From contig BCHU01000008.1 of NCBI GenBank assembly GCA_001599715.1, forward strand, positions 310,001-374,000: 64,000 bases of DNA. Reading direction: 5' to 3'. Source of the stretch: Phaeotremella fagi. Taxonomy: Eukaryota; Basidiomycota; Tremellomycetes; Tremellales; Phaeotremellaceae. Shown here piece by piece: positions 35,101 to 45,480 of this stretch. The notes under the pieces are model-generated. The model ran no database searches and was not told where the DNA came from. It saw only the letters and a list, made by a program, of their open reading frames with translations. The translations under genes were made by a program, and so were the position numbers. The stretch's first letter is position 1; each line of letters opens with the position of its first letter.

Positions 35101-35329
35101 CAACAGGTGTACCACCTCGTGGAGTACTATTATTAGAAGATCCAGATCCAGGTGGTCCTCCCCTCCAAGAGCCTTTCCTGTTAAATGGGGTAAAATCAAT
35201 AACCCTCTCACAAGATAATCAAAAGACCAACCTTGTATTCCCATTATCCCTAGGGTTTGGAACACCGCCGCCACCACCTCCTCGACCACCACCACCACCA
35301 CCACCACCTCTTCCTCTGGTACTAGCCAT
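32153..35329 (-). CDS. PBP1: Ataxin-2 homologue / PBP1 (poly(A)-binding-protein-binding protein)
   Basis: Ataxin-2/Pbp1 binds Pab1 and helps form stress granules and control poly(A) length. The start (35327-35329) gives MASTRGRG plus Gly/Arg-rich sequence. The diagnostic LsmAD domain is clear: [20 protein letters not shown], then [20 protein letters not shown] followed by [24 protein letters not shown]2-like PABC-binding motif, [15 protein letters not shown], lies downstream in Pro/Ala/Ser-rich sequence. The C-terminus is Gly/Pro/Gln/Met-rich and ends [13 protein letters not shown] at 32153. Many introns are present. The Lsm fold that normally precedes LsmAD is not readable: the short exons between about 35070 and 34900 have uncertain splicing and too little room for 70 residues. 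Confidence 0.9.
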
Positions 35330-36143
35330 ATTCGAATATATTTATGGTTGGTTAAAATGAAATCGTTATATTTTCGTGAGACGTCAAAAAAAAGTCGTTT
35401 TCAATATGATTAATCACAGATGAATTGATGATAAGATATTCGTCTTGCGATGTAGATTCGAAGAAATGAGTCTGTGAGGGGTATTTTTGTGTTAGCCTTT
35501 TGTGGTCAAAGGAATGAAGGGTTGGGGGTGTTGAAATGAAAGCTTTGTGAATCGCGTTGAGGGATCAAAGTTCCTTCAGTTGAAGGTAGTTAGATTGTAT
35601 AGTTTACACCTTGTTGAAAGGTGTTTGTTTGATTGATGATATTATACTTTTAGATGAACGAGAATGAGAAATGAAACTTACAGGACCTAACTGTTTGAAA
35701 AGAAAGAAGAAGGAAAGGAACGAAATGAAATGGTCGTCAATGTCAATGAAGCCGTTGCCGTTACCGTTACCGTCGTGGGAAGGGTGGGTGGGTGTGGAAT
35801 AGATATGAATGTAAGCTGTTAGATGTACTCTACTCTAGATAGGTAATGATGATATACTGTCACTGTACTGAGTATACAGTATACAGTAAGTATAGTGTAT
35901 AGGTGTAGTATGCTTTAAGTTACAGCTTACAGTTGCAGCTTAAACTTACTCTACTCACCTCTACACTCACCACCACTGCCTCGCGACGTGCGTGCCCCGC
36001 GATCAGGGAGAGACCATTCTTACCATTAAGGGTAATTCGGTAATTCTCGGCGTTTCATTTGGTATGGTGCACTTAATGCTCAAAGTGGCAGAGGTGAATG
36101 TGGTGAAGTTTCTGCGTTTCAAGTTGTGACTTGTACTCTAGCA
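35330..36143. other. Divergent intergenic region PBP1 / F-box-like gene
   Basis: No gene seen. A dense cluster of TACTGTA/TACAGTA words and TTAAGTTACAGCTTACAG-type near-repeats occupies about 35850-35945. The PBP1 leader contains AAAAAAA and GA-rich tracts. Confidence 0.5.
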
Positions 36144-37793
36144 ATGGGATTTAACTCAAGTCATTATCTTCCACAATCAATTAATTCCAATAACATATCC
36201 TACACCACATCATTGTCCATGTTAAAAAATTCACCCCCCCAAACTCCCCCTCGACATCCTCAAAATCATCATCCGACTCTGTCATCAACCTCCAGCAAAA
36301 GAAAAGCGTCATGAAGGTTTACTATTCCATCAGTATCTCACGGAACTACCTTTCAGACATTTCGCTCAACCTACTTTAGCTGCTTGGACACGAGTTTCTT
36401 CTGTATGTCATTGTTTTTATCTTTGTCAGGGTAGCTGATGTCATCTTTCTAGGATACTAATGCGATCGCTGCTCCGATTCTCTACACCGGTTACGTTCAT
36501 ACCAAAAACATCGGTGCTTTGGTCGTTGGTTTCCAATCTGAAATTTATTCTGATTCAGATGAGAGTGATTCCGAATCTACTCCTTCAACAATCCAAAACA
36601 ATAACCAACTATTATCGTTGATCGAAACACTTCATATCCACTATCCTCATCAATGGAGACCTGCAACTCAAATTGAGATCGACAGAGCTAGAACTTCACA
36701 ATTGGAATTCGACACAACTATGTTGGTCGAAGATGGTGATATGTTCGAACGAGTTTTTCTGAATTCTTTCAATGCATTCAAATCTAGTCTCGATCAATTC
36801 TCGTGTATTGTCAAATCAGGAAGACTTCGAGAAGCTTTACCTGAAGCTCCCATCGTTAAGGTTCATCATAGTAATCTATGGGCATTACACGGAAAACTCC
36901 ATCCCGACCTAGAAGACGAATACAGAGAAGAATGGGAGGCAAGCGACTCCTTTCTTGAATTATTGAACGGGTCAGGTTTCACTGTCATGTCTCAATCAGA
37001 GATGTTTCCGATGATTCTCAACCACCAAAGATCTGACTTGTGTTTTTCTGATACTCGATTCGTTTCAACCGATCGTAGATTCATAGTGGACAAGAATTCA
37101 TACGCTTCAGATATTGGCGTCGGCGCTGAACATGTTTGTTTTTGTGCTTTCTGGGGAAGTGAAAACAACCCACTTTATGGTCTTCGTGATATTGAGGATT
37201 CGTTTAACTGGCTTACCCGTGCTGCCAAAGAAACCATGATTGAGAGACGGGATGAAGGGTGTCGATATTTGAGCAAATGGAAGAGGTCAACTAAACTACT
37301 GGTTTCAGTTGAAGGATGGACGGATGAGGACAAATTGAAAGTGATCAGCGCTGAAATTCGAGACAAATTCAAGGATTATCGTATTCGAGGCTATGTTGTC
37401 ATCGACGTCATTCTACCTCCACCGGCCACAGTCACGGATAACGAGTATTATGTCTCAATCAACGCAATTGACGATGCAGATGATGACAATTGGTATTCGC
37501 CCGACCCAGCAAAAGACTTCAAGCATTTAGCTTTTCGTCTAGGTTTATCTCCTATCGAAGTATCGAGTATTCGATCATTGACAATTCCGTTTGTGGAATC
37601 GAACCTCAGCTATGACGAACAGAAGTTTTATCGGTTGTCAGACCAGTCTCAAAACTTAAGAGACGACTTGGATTCTCAGAGGGGTTATATTTGGATTAAA
37701 CCTTATGTCTGGGCAGATTTCAACGACAGATATAGAGATAGAATAGAATCTTATGAAAGGAAAGTTCCCCCCAGGTGGATTACTGTTGAATAA
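36144..37793 (+). CDS. F-box-like hypothetical protein, frame broken in a C7 run
   Basis: The frame from ATG 36144 (or the internal ATG 36219, MLKNSPP) reads to a run of seven C at 36234-36240. Read one base away, the sequence continues KLPLDILKIIIRLCHQPPAK, an F-box-like LPxDIL helix, then RHEGLLFHQYLTELPFRHFA. A GTATGT intron (about 36402-36452) follows, then the 440-codon main exon (from DTNAIAAPILYTGYV to ERKVPPRWITVE). Six C instead of seven would give one continuous gene. The long intact remainder argues against an old pseudogene: an assembly error, a recent indel or an unseen extra exon are the options. Beyond the F-box-like start no domain is recognised. Confidence 0.7.
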
Positions 37794-38179
37794 TGGGTAA
37801 GCCAGGAGGTCTGTGGAGTGAATGGATCGTTTGGGTGATGATTGGGGTCAGTATGCATATGCCAGTGGGAGCAGGTTAGGATGATATACTTCGAGTACAA
37901 ATATATATATATAAGAAGTGGAGAATGCATTAGAGTGAGTGTACGGCGGTTTCAGGCACAAATTAGACAATTTTTAGATGTTTCATGTTCAGTCTTGATA
38001 TTTGCACTAAGTACAAGTTAATGCAATGACGAGCTTGACCTAAGCATTGGTAGTACTGCGATGCAACTAGATCGTCATCCTTGACCAGAAATCTGGATCC
38101 CAAACATGAATTGCACCTTCTGAACCGCGTTTCCATCAAAGGAACGCCCCGTCTGACCCCTTTCCTCCTTGTGTCTCAA
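37794..38179. other. Intergenic region after the F-box-like gene
   Basis: No gene seen; contains an ATATATATATA tract near 37900-37912. Confidence 0.4.
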
Positions 38180-38467
38180 TCAATCAAACCAATCCATCAG
38201 AACAGCGCCTCGTTGAAACTTTGACCGTGCTGAGCGTTTTTCATGCCGAACGGAGATGGGATTCATCAAACACTTTTTTGGCTTCTCATCCACGTTGCAT
38301 CGTTTGGTATGTACAGTATATAGGTTAACTCGCAAGATGCGTAACGACTTTGACGAACCAACCCAGTAAGTCCAATCTTCATTCCCAGACTGTAACCTCA
38401 AAGCCATTTCCCTCATCTCACCATTAAACCCCTTTTCAGCCCATGACGCCATATCCTTTCTTTCCAT
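38180..38467 (-). CDS. Possible small gene, 95 aa, unknown
   Basis: An open frame beginning MERKDMASWAEKGFNGEMRE and ending QRGAVLMDWFD. The first half has the composition of a folded helical protein (ALRLQSGNEDWTYWVGSSKS). The second half looks less protein-like and could include an intron. No family is recognised and codon pattern is the only support. It lies alone in a 1.3-kb gap. Confidence 0.35.
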   Translation of the reverse strand: MERKDMASWAEKGFNGEMREMALRLQSGNEDWTYWVGSSKSLRILRVNLYTVHTKRCNVDEKPKKCLMNPISVRHEKRSARSKFQRGAVLMDWFD

Positions 38468-39129
38468 CTCAATGTATCTATCTTAAATTATGTCTCTTAC
38501 TACCACTGATACTAGTCCAAGCTCAACTTCAATCTCAACTTCAATCTCAACCGTCAGATCTAAAGCTACTGTAACACAATAATTCATTCATTAACAGTTT
38601 CCAGTCTATCACATCCAATTCAATTTATATTCAAAAGATTTGACATGTCTCTTGGGTCGACGTTTTTTAGATTAGATTAGCGTCGTTCTCTTAGTTTAGT
38701 ATAAAGGAATAAAAGGTTTTGGGAATCATAGGTTAGTTGACGTCTAAATTCATACCCCTAGGATACCGTCGATCTATTTCATCATACTGCTTATAACTAC
38801 ATGCTCTAAACGTCACTTGACGTTTTCTTCCTTTGTCAATCTCACTCTCATCGTCTCACCCCCTTGAAGTCTCTTCATTTTCAGAGATGCTTCATTCCTT
38901 ATTGCTATCCCTTGTCATTTTCTGATCTTCACCAAGGGTTCCCTGGCAGCTTGCTAATATGATTACATAGCATTTGTGATCACTAGGGGACGAACACCAT
39001 TCCCAACTTTCCAAAATCTTCCATCCAAAAGCCAAAAATCCCTCTTCAACTCTAGAAAATCAGGTGAGTAGACTTCTATTGCTGTCTTCCACTCTGCACC
39101 ATTAACCTAACTAACTAACATAAACTAGA
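38468..39129. other. Promoter and spliced 5' leader of the 754-aa gene
   Basis: CT-rich upstream sequence. GTGAGTAG at 39064 and AACTAG at 39123-39128 mark a probable 5'-UTR intron (39064-39128) ending two bases before the start codon. Confidence 0.55.
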
Positions 39130-41394
39130 ATGTCAACACCCCTCTCTGAACGACCACGTCGAAAATCCCTCCTTCCAACAGAATCAACGACAATAGGTAT
39201 ACTAGATACCTCGACTTACTCCCCCTTCCCAACTTTCCCAGGATCAACTCACGCCAGAGATCCATTCGGTCTAAACGCTTACCTAATGCATCCAGAAGAT
39301 ACGTTGTGGGATTACGTTCAACCTTCACCTGCGATGTCACCTGAAAAACCTAGTAGGGCGTCTTGCGAGGATATCGGTTCTTTGAAAGAAAGAGTTCCTG
39401 GGAATAGACGAAGATCGTTTGGTTCTTTAGGTCAAAAATCTTCTCCACTTAGTCAACCCCCTCTTCCATTGCCTAACAATTTTGAGGCTAAGATCTCAGA
39501 ATTCGGTCAAAACGAAATTAAGATTGATAAATCAGCTATCCCAGCTGATTCCAAAACAACTCTTAAATCCAGACCATCATTTTCGTTGGGTAGGAAAAGT
39601 TTCAGAAAATTACTTCAACTGGGTAAAGAGAGTTCTCCACCTGAAGTTCTGGCTTTACCACCGCTCATCCCTGGAAACACTTCTATCACTTTAACAACAC
39701 CCACCGAAGATGCTGATGAAGGTCCATCTACACCGATGACTGTACGATCGACCTCCAGTCTTAGTGCGATCAGTAGTGGTAGTTCAAGTTCGGCGTCCAG
39801 TGAAGGTATCAAAACTCCACTTGAACCTTCTTCCGAATCAATGCTATCATCTATCAAATTGGTTGACGCTCTGCACGAACAAGTACAAAAAAGTAATGGT
39901 GGTAGCTGGAGAGGATGGCTCGACAGGAAGAAAAGTTTGTTATTCAAAACATCAAACGATTCTTCGTCTTCCATCTCTTTACCATCCTCCGAAGGTTCAC
40001 CTAAGAACGAGACAATCGATCTTGAACCCAAGTTGATCCCTTCACCTTCAATTATTCCTTTGAAACCTGCTTCACCGCTGGGTATATCAGCTCAACGTCA
40101 ATCTCCACCCATATTCACTTCTGTTCCTAAAAAGAAATCACCACCTCAACATACATGGGCTACAGATCAACTCCGACGAATGTCACTAAACAAACTTAAA
40201 CAAATACGTGCAGCTTCACCACATCCACTTGCACAATCTCTGAAGAAACAAAATATCAATTTACCAAACGAGATCTCTCTCTCTCTACAAGCTAAACGGT
40301 GTTTCCCAACTTCAGTCAACCATATCACGACAAACAGATATATCACTGAAAATCATCCTCTCCTACGACAAAGGTTCGTTAAATTGGTATTGAACAAATT
40401 GGATGATGGTTACATCCCAGATGAACAACTTACATGGCGTAAAACACCTTCACCAAAAACCAGCCACAACCCACCAATGGGGATGATGGATTTCGTCAAC
40501 AGACCACCGTTCGAGGATAGGATGCAAGTCTTCTATCCAAACAACGAGTTCTCACCGATAAGCATGGCAAGGATCGATTATGCTATTTGGGATTTGGATT
40601 ATTCGAGATACATCTTATCACTGGCTGGTAGTTGTATGGAGTTACCTGTTAGCATTAACACTGAACGGAGGTTGAGTGAGGATTTGGATTCAATCATGAA
40701 TCAGGCTTTGGCTTTGGTTGATACGGAACAAGGTTTCAGATCGGGTTTATTATCGAATTCAGGCTCGATACCGGTATCGTCGTTTAAGAGACTTGGTAAA
40801 CCGTCACTACAGAACTGGGACGATAGTGATGAAGAAGAGGAATTGGTCGATACAATCAATGACGACCTGAACTCTATGGTCAACTTGAAACGAGTCTCTC
40901 AATTACCAACTCAGCAGATCTCTGGTCATCGGGTCGTACAAAAAGTCGAGATCGATGCTAAAAGACGATCAACTCATATTAAATCTGTTCATCAACATAG
41001 GAACAGTCATTCTCATGAATCAGAATCTCAGACTATACACCAACGTATGGACAAAAACATCAAGACAGAAAAAGAAATTCGAACCAAACGTTTAAGTTCA
41101 TTCATCCCTAACTATCAACCGAATTACAATTCCGGTAGAATCACTGAACACAGAGGACAAATTAAATCTCAAAATTCATATCAACAAGATAAATCTTCTA
41201 GAAGTAGTAGAAGATATCACAGCTTCTATGACACTGCCCCAAATTTTTCTCAGCCACGACCGCACACCCACAACATCTCTACGAGACATTCTTTGCATCT
41301 CCCATTTGGTTATTTGACACCTTCGCCTAAAGGAGGATTTGGCTCGATGTACGGTATACATAAAAGACATAGTGTTGGATATACTATTGCATAA
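39130..41394 (+). CDS. Large Ser-rich, mostly disordered hypothetical protein, 754 aa
   Basis: A single uninterrupted exon, unusual for this intron-rich window, preceded by a probable 5'-UTR intron that ends just before the ATG. The first 250 residues are Ser/Pro-rich with basic phosphosite-like patches (RPRRKSLLP, GNRRRSFGSLG, RPSFSLGRKSFRKLL). A more ordered central part (about residues 375-520) contains NEISLSLQAKRCFPTSVNHI, DRMQVFYPNNEFSPISMARI and DYAIWDLDYSRYILSLAGSC. The tail is basic and Ser/His-rich. The R-x-x-S motifs suggest regulation by basophilic kinases (inference). No known domain is recognised. The composition suggests a scaffold or regulatory protein, but no function is assigned. 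Confidence 0.8.
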   Translation: MSTPLSERPRRKSLLPTESTTIGILDTSTYSPFPTFPGSTHARDPFGLNAYLMHPEDTLWDYVQPSPAMSPEKPSRASCEDIGSLKERVPGNRRRSFGSLGQKSSPLSQPPLPLPNNFEAKISEFGQNEIKIDKSAIPADSKTTLKSRPSFSLGRKSFRKLLQLGKESSPPEVLALPPLIPGNTSITLTTPTEDADEGPSTPMTVRSTSSLSAISSGSSSSASSEGIKTPLEPSSESMLSSIKLVDALHEQVQKSNGGSWRGWLDRKKSLLFKTSNDSSSSISLPSSEGSPKNETIDLEPKLIPSPSIIPLKPASPLGISAQRQSPPIFTSVPKKKSPPQHTWATDQLRRMSLNKLKQIRAASPHPLAQSLKKQNINLPNEISLSLQAKRCFPTSVNHITTNRYITENHPLLRQRFVKLVLNKLDDGYIPDEQLTWRKTPSPKTSHNPPMGMMDFVNRPPFEDRMQVFYPNNEFSPISMARIDYAIWDLDYSRYILSLAGSCMELPVSINTERRLSEDLDSIMNQALALVDTEQGFRSGLLSNSGSIPVSSFKRLGKPSLQNWDDSDEEEELVDTINDDLNSMVNLKRVSQLPTQQISGHRVVQKVEIDAKRRSTHIKSVHQHRNSHSHESESQTIHQRMDKNIKTEKEIRTKRLSSFIPNYQPNYNSGRITEHRGQIKSQNSYQQDKSSRSSRRYHSFYDTAPNFSQPRPHTHNISTRHSLHLPFGYLTPSPKGGFGSMYGIHKRHSVGYTIA

Positions 41395-41811
41395 TGGTGA
41401 TCATGTCCTGTTGGTTTGTATCACAATCCTTTCATATTGTTGTTTCATATCACATCATTCATACATACAGACATTTGTTTCTCATGTACATAGACCCTGT
41501 TTCTACCACCATCCCAAAGTTCCCTAATCTGTTTGTCTGACTCACGAAAAGAAACGTTTTATGACTGACTGACTGATGTTATGTATGCATTTGTTATCTG
41601 GACTCGAACTGGTACCGCCACTAGTCTGACACGCGATTATCTAATCCGAAACCTTGTTTTAAATATTCGATCGATCGTCGATGACGATGATGACGAAGTG
41701 AAGTGGGATGAGCTTTCTGAATTAGACCATTCATTCTATCACAGTTACAGTTTTCAAATACCATCCACAGTAGCAGTAACAAACAACAGAATCCAAATCA
41801 CAAAAACCAAA
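41395..41811. other. Intergenic region upstream of the TUDOR small protein
   Basis: No gene seen. CACAG/AACAACAG-rich leader before 41812. Confidence 0.45.
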
Positions 41812-42135
41812 ATGTCAGAAGAACTTCAAAAAGGTGATAAAGTCTCTTGGAACTGGGGCAGCGGTCAACCATGTAAGTCTGACGTCCGAAGGCCCATACT
41901 GAAAACCGAATAGCGGGTAAAGTAGCAGCGATAGAACCTGATGGAGCAGAGGTTAAATCAAACAAGGGGAACGTGATTCATAAGAACGGGAGTGAGGAGG
42001 ATCCAGCGGTGGTTATCGAACGTAGTGGAGTGAGTTCATCTCTTTCTGTCTCTTAGATATATGCGGGAATTGATTTGACTGGGATTTTAGAATAATGTTG
42101 TTAAGAGGGCTCATGAATTGAATGAGGTTGAATAA
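41812..42135 (+). CDS. Hypervirulence-associated TUDOR-domain small protein (HVA1/DUF2945 family)
   Basis: Exons 41812-41872, 41914-42029 and 42091-42135 give 73 aa. The whole protein fits the Hva1_TUDOR family: MSEELQKGDKVSWNWGSGQP, SGKVAAIEPDGAEV as the beta-barrel core, then SKGNVIHKNGSEEDPAVVIE in family pattern and RSGNNVVKRAHELNEVE at the end. The residues KGN...KNG(S)xxDPAVxIER are the family signature. In Cryptococcus a member was named hypervirulence-associated and linked to NADPH metabolism; in bacteria related DUF2945 proteins are of unknown function. It is probably a soluble cytosolic protein. All three splice junctions restore conserved residues, so the model is secure. Confidence 0.92.
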
Positions 42136-42207
42136 ATCTGTGGTACCTTTTTCAGATGGAGGATTCATCAATGTTACTCGTACTGTATCATACCGTTTGT
42201 TCCGTTT

Positions 42208-42615
42208 TCAGTACTTTGAACTTGCAGATTTATGCATAGTTACAGCTTTTCGATGAATATGACCGATTCGAAGGATCCTTGAAAGCAGCGTTTTCGTATA
42301 CATTTTCCATTCATACCCAAGAATGAAAGCTGTCTCATTGTGGTTAATTGGTATAATCAACAGCGAATGAGAGTGATTGTCCGCAGACATTACCATAAAC
42401 ATCCAATATGGTTTCAGACCAGAGACTTGATTATCCCATAAAACGAACGATTCTTCCAAGACAACCTTGACATCATATTCAAGTTCTGACCAATGTTTCA
42501 TACTATTTCGTTTCATCCCATCAGAAAATGTAATTTCCAAAGTCGAAGTCACATCAGAGTACGATTGACATTGATAGAATATCGTTCTTTTCCTTTTCTT
42601 TCTTTGAGTTCTCAT
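42208..42615 (-). CDS. Hypothetical small basic protein, 135 aa
   Basis: A single-exon frame starting MRTQRKKRKRTIFYQCQSYS, with a strongly basic N-terminus that could be a nuclear-localisation patch. The remainder alternates strand-like stretches (VTSTLEITFSDG, YDVKVVLEESFVLWDN, SLLIIPINHNETAFILGYEW). It ends in a basic helix (TLLSRILRIGHIHRKAV). No family is recognised. In size, strand and beta-rich core it resembles the small accessory proteins of the 23-28 kb array but lacks their K-D-W motif. Only 72 bp separate its stop from the convergent TUDOR gene stop. Confidence 0.5.
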   Translation of the reverse strand: MRTQRKKRKRTIFYQCQSYSDVTSTLEITFSDGMKRNSMKHWSELEYDVKVVLEESFVLWDNQVSGLKPYWMFMVMSADNHSHSLLIIPINHNETAFILGYEWKMYTKTLLSRILRIGHIHRKAVTMHKSASSKY

Positions 42616-42826
42616 TAGTAATTTTCGATTTGTATTTCACGTAACTACTATCACTAAACCGCTGGTCGGAATGATCGTTCTCGTATAGATTTCATTTTCT
42701 TCCCTTTCTTTTCTCTTTTCAAAGCCGAAATTTTGTATGCTTATACTTCATTTCAATCAATTTCGCCTGGAGCGAAAACCCCTCAAACAAACAGAAAAAA
42801 CCAGACTCCATAACACCATCTCCACA

Positions 42827-44524
42827 ATGACCGCTCACCAAAAGAGGATCGTGATGAATCCACCAGCAGAGTTCATCGCGGCAGCCCAAGCATACTATGA
42901 TTTCCAACAACAACCTTCGATCAATGAACCTTTGATCATTGGTCAGGGGGGTGTGATTATGGGAGTTGCTGGGGTCAGTAATTCTCTTAACGTGGTTACA
43001 GCCACTGCTGGAATTTTGACTCCTGTGGCTGCTGTTTCGACTGGTGTCGCTTCTAGTGTGTTGGATAGTGTTATTGTGAGTTACAGAAGGTCTTTTCTTG
43101 TACTGATTTGATCACTAGGCTTCACAGATTACTGTCACTGCTACGCCTTCAGGTTCTGTTCTTACGGTCACCCCTACGAATTCAGTTTCAACCTCAAATC
43201 CAATCTCCGTTTCGAGTTCATTGTCAAGTGTCAGTGGTAGTTCAACGGTCGCTTCCACGACAATCTCATCAACCATTCAAAGTTCATCCCTATCGACATC
43301 CCCATCCACCGCCCAATCTTCAACATCAACCTCATCCTCGACATCCACTTCCATACCCCAAAACAACCAATTCACCCATTCAGCACCTTTCATCTTCCTA
43401 GTGGTCCTCGGTTCCTTAGTGATCATAGCCGTCCTAGCCACGTCTCTCTCATGGCTGCTAAGATGGAAAGGCAAAGACGGCACGCAAGCATGGTTCGGTG
43501 GATGTTGCTGTAAACCCGAACAAGATCCTGATGGTCTAGACGACTTGGTCGCCAGTTTCGATAAAGAGAAACAAGTTGGTGTTGCCGCCACCAGTCGATC
43601 GAATTCAATGAGACGCAGAGATTCTCGTTATTCGATTAACGAGTTTGGGGCTGGAACCCATAATTACGGTTTAGGGTTGGAAATGCCTGAATCCGGTGAT
43701 CAAGATATCGAACAGGGTTTACAAAGACGTTCATCCCTTTTCGCTGAACCTTTCACATTCGGTAAATCCCCCTTTCTGCATTCTGGAACATGTACTTCGA
43801 TCCCAGTCAATCAATTTGAGAATTGTGTGAATAAATGGTCAGTGGAGACTGAATCTGTTAGATCACCTTCTAAAGCGTTTTTCGGTGGGGAAGGGGTGCT
43901 ACAGGTTAGGAATGGGTATCCGAATGAGTTTGAGGGTGAGGGTGGACAGGGGTTTGAGGGGGATGAGGAACATGGAACTCCGAGGGAAACTGTTGCTGGT
44001 TCAACACCTAGATTCATGGGGGTTGATGGTAAGTTCATGCGACTCGGAGGTTGTTCATCACTAATACCAAAACCACAGGGAATGGTCTAGAAACGCCCTG
44101 GGGACAACAAAGACTTTCACCATATCTCTCCCCACCCGATCACAGGGATTACCAAATTCCTTCTTTCCCTTCACCACCGTCTTCCACCATCGATCAAGAT
44201 CACGATCAAGAAGATCTAACCAATATGACAGGTAACTGGGCGTCCAATCTTCGTAATTCTTTATTCGCCGCCATCTCTGGTAATAAAACTACCACCACAA
44301 CGGTGGACGAAGATAGATTCACCTCCAATCCGGTTCATCGGGTTTCTGTCAAGAGATCGAATAATGATTTTGTTGATACCACTTTTGGAAGACGGGTTTC
44401 GATGAGGGATTTCGATTTGGAGAGGGGTGAACGGGAGGGTGGTGGGTCTCCTGATTCTAGGGCTTTGTCGGAGGGTTCGAGTTTTCAACCGTTAAGATTG
44501 AGTAAGAGGGTGCCGAGATCATAG
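42827..44524 (+). CDS. Ser/Thr-rich single-pass membrane protein with long cytosolic tail
   Basis: Exons 42827-43075, about 43119 or 43128 to 44028, and 44079-44524. The ectodomain is Ser/Thr-rich (TVTATPSGSVLTVTPTNSVS onward for about 80 residues). One helix (APFIFLVVLGSLVIIAVLAT) is followed by SLSWLLRWKGKDG and a Cys cluster, GGCCCKPEQ, likely palmitoylated. The roughly 300-residue tail is basic/acidic with R-R-x-S motifs (NSMRRRDSRYS, LQRRSSLFAEP, FGRRVSMRDF). No signal peptide is evident; the N-terminus has only weak hydrophobic stretches. Topology matches fungal wall-stress sensors and Axl2-like proteins, but no diagnostic domain is seen. Two acceptors 9 nt apart at the first intron would give proteins differing by Ala-Ser-Gln. 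Confidence 0.75.
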
Positions 44525-44628
44525 CGTAGGGTCGTGGATAGATTGTAGTTATATGTGATGAGAATTGTCGAATAGAATGGTAAATGGGTATCTCCTCTGC
44601 AGGATATCGATGTAATTGATGTGTATCC

Positions 44629-45480
44629 TCATCCCGATAATCGTAGGGTGTAGTAAACCACCACACCCCGTTCCTCCTCCAAACCCTCATTACCTTCTTG
44701 ATGATCTTCAAAACCTCCACCTAAAGCCCATCTCACTTCCTTGATTTTCGTCATAACAGCACCCTTCTTCTCGGCAGCTCTGACAAATCTCTCCAAAGGT
44801 CCTCTACCCGTATGTAATCCAGCTGTAATATGAGCAACACCATTAGGCTGCAACAGATTGAATATCGAGTCCAATAGCGCTTGATGAGCTTCCGTTACCC
44901 AGATTGTATCTGCCAACAAAAGCATGTCGAATTTTTGGTTTTCATTTGAATTTTCCGTAAGTTGATTTAGGAATACAGTTGGATCGGTCCCCCATTCATG
45001 GCCGATTATCGACCATTTACTGTGATCTTTACCACAATTCCTTTCGAAATTCGATTCCAAAACTTGAATCACCTCATCACATCCCCAGTCGGAACTGACG
45101 ACCTGAGCGCCAAAATAACAAGCGACGATACCAGGTAAACCAGCTGCTGCACCCAACTCAGCTATCCTTTGTTGTTTTACTTGAACGACATTTCCGCCAA
45201 TCAAATCAGCTAGATATATACTAGATAACCAGACGTTGTTGGCTTGAAGTTTGGTGTATAGATTAGCTGGTGGTTGGGGTATCTGTAATTTGATTTGTGA
45301 TTCATTCGGGAGGGTGTAGATGTAGAGATCTTTTGATGATTTGGTGGAGAATGCTATTGGGGGTATTGAGAATAGGTTGGAGAGACCTGTATCGAATATG
45401 TCATCTGGATCCTCTTGTTCTTGTTCTTGCTGTTGCTGATTCAAATGTTCTGAGTGTTCTTTATCCTGTTCATTTGCCAT
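44629..45480 (-). CDS. EFM7: EFM7/NNT1-like protein N-methyltransferase (METTL family 16)
   Basis: A class I SAM-dependent methyltransferase of the family-16 group; yeast Efm7 methylates the N-terminus and Lys2 of eEF1A. A single exon gives 283 aa from ATG 45478-45480. An acidic Gln/Glu-rich N-terminus is followed by NVWLSSIYLADLIGGN, motif I IAELGAAAGLPGIVAC, the acidic loop VVSSDWGCDEVI, and the post-I motif FDMLLLADTIWVTEAH in place of the usual LxxSDxxxN. GVAHITAGLHTGRGPLERFV and KEVRWALGGG follow. The pattern fits Nnt1/Efm7 better than other family-16 enzymes, but the substrate is inferred. It shares a 200-bp divergent promoter with the ceramide synthase, and a 5'-UTR intron is possible. 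Confidence 0.8.
   Translation of the reverse strand: MANEQDKEHSEHLNQQQQEQEQEDPDDIFDTGLSNLFSIPPIAFSTKSSKDLYIYTLPNESQIKLQIPQPPANLYTKLQANNVWLSSIYLADLIGGNVVQVKQQRIAELGAAAGLPGIVACYFGAQVVSSDWGCDEVIQVLESNFERNCGKDHSKWSIIGHEWGTDPTVFLNQLTENSNENQKFDMLLLADTIWVTEAHQALLDSIFNLLQPNGVAHITAGLHTGRGPLERFVRAAEKKGAVMTKIKEVRWALGGGFEDHQEGNEGLEEERGVVVYYTLRLSG

Noticed and set aside
34989..35360. Long open frames antisense to the PBP1 N-terminus, including Pro/His-rich runs.
   Set aside because: They are the complementary reading of the Gly/Arg codon repeats and have no domain or splice support.
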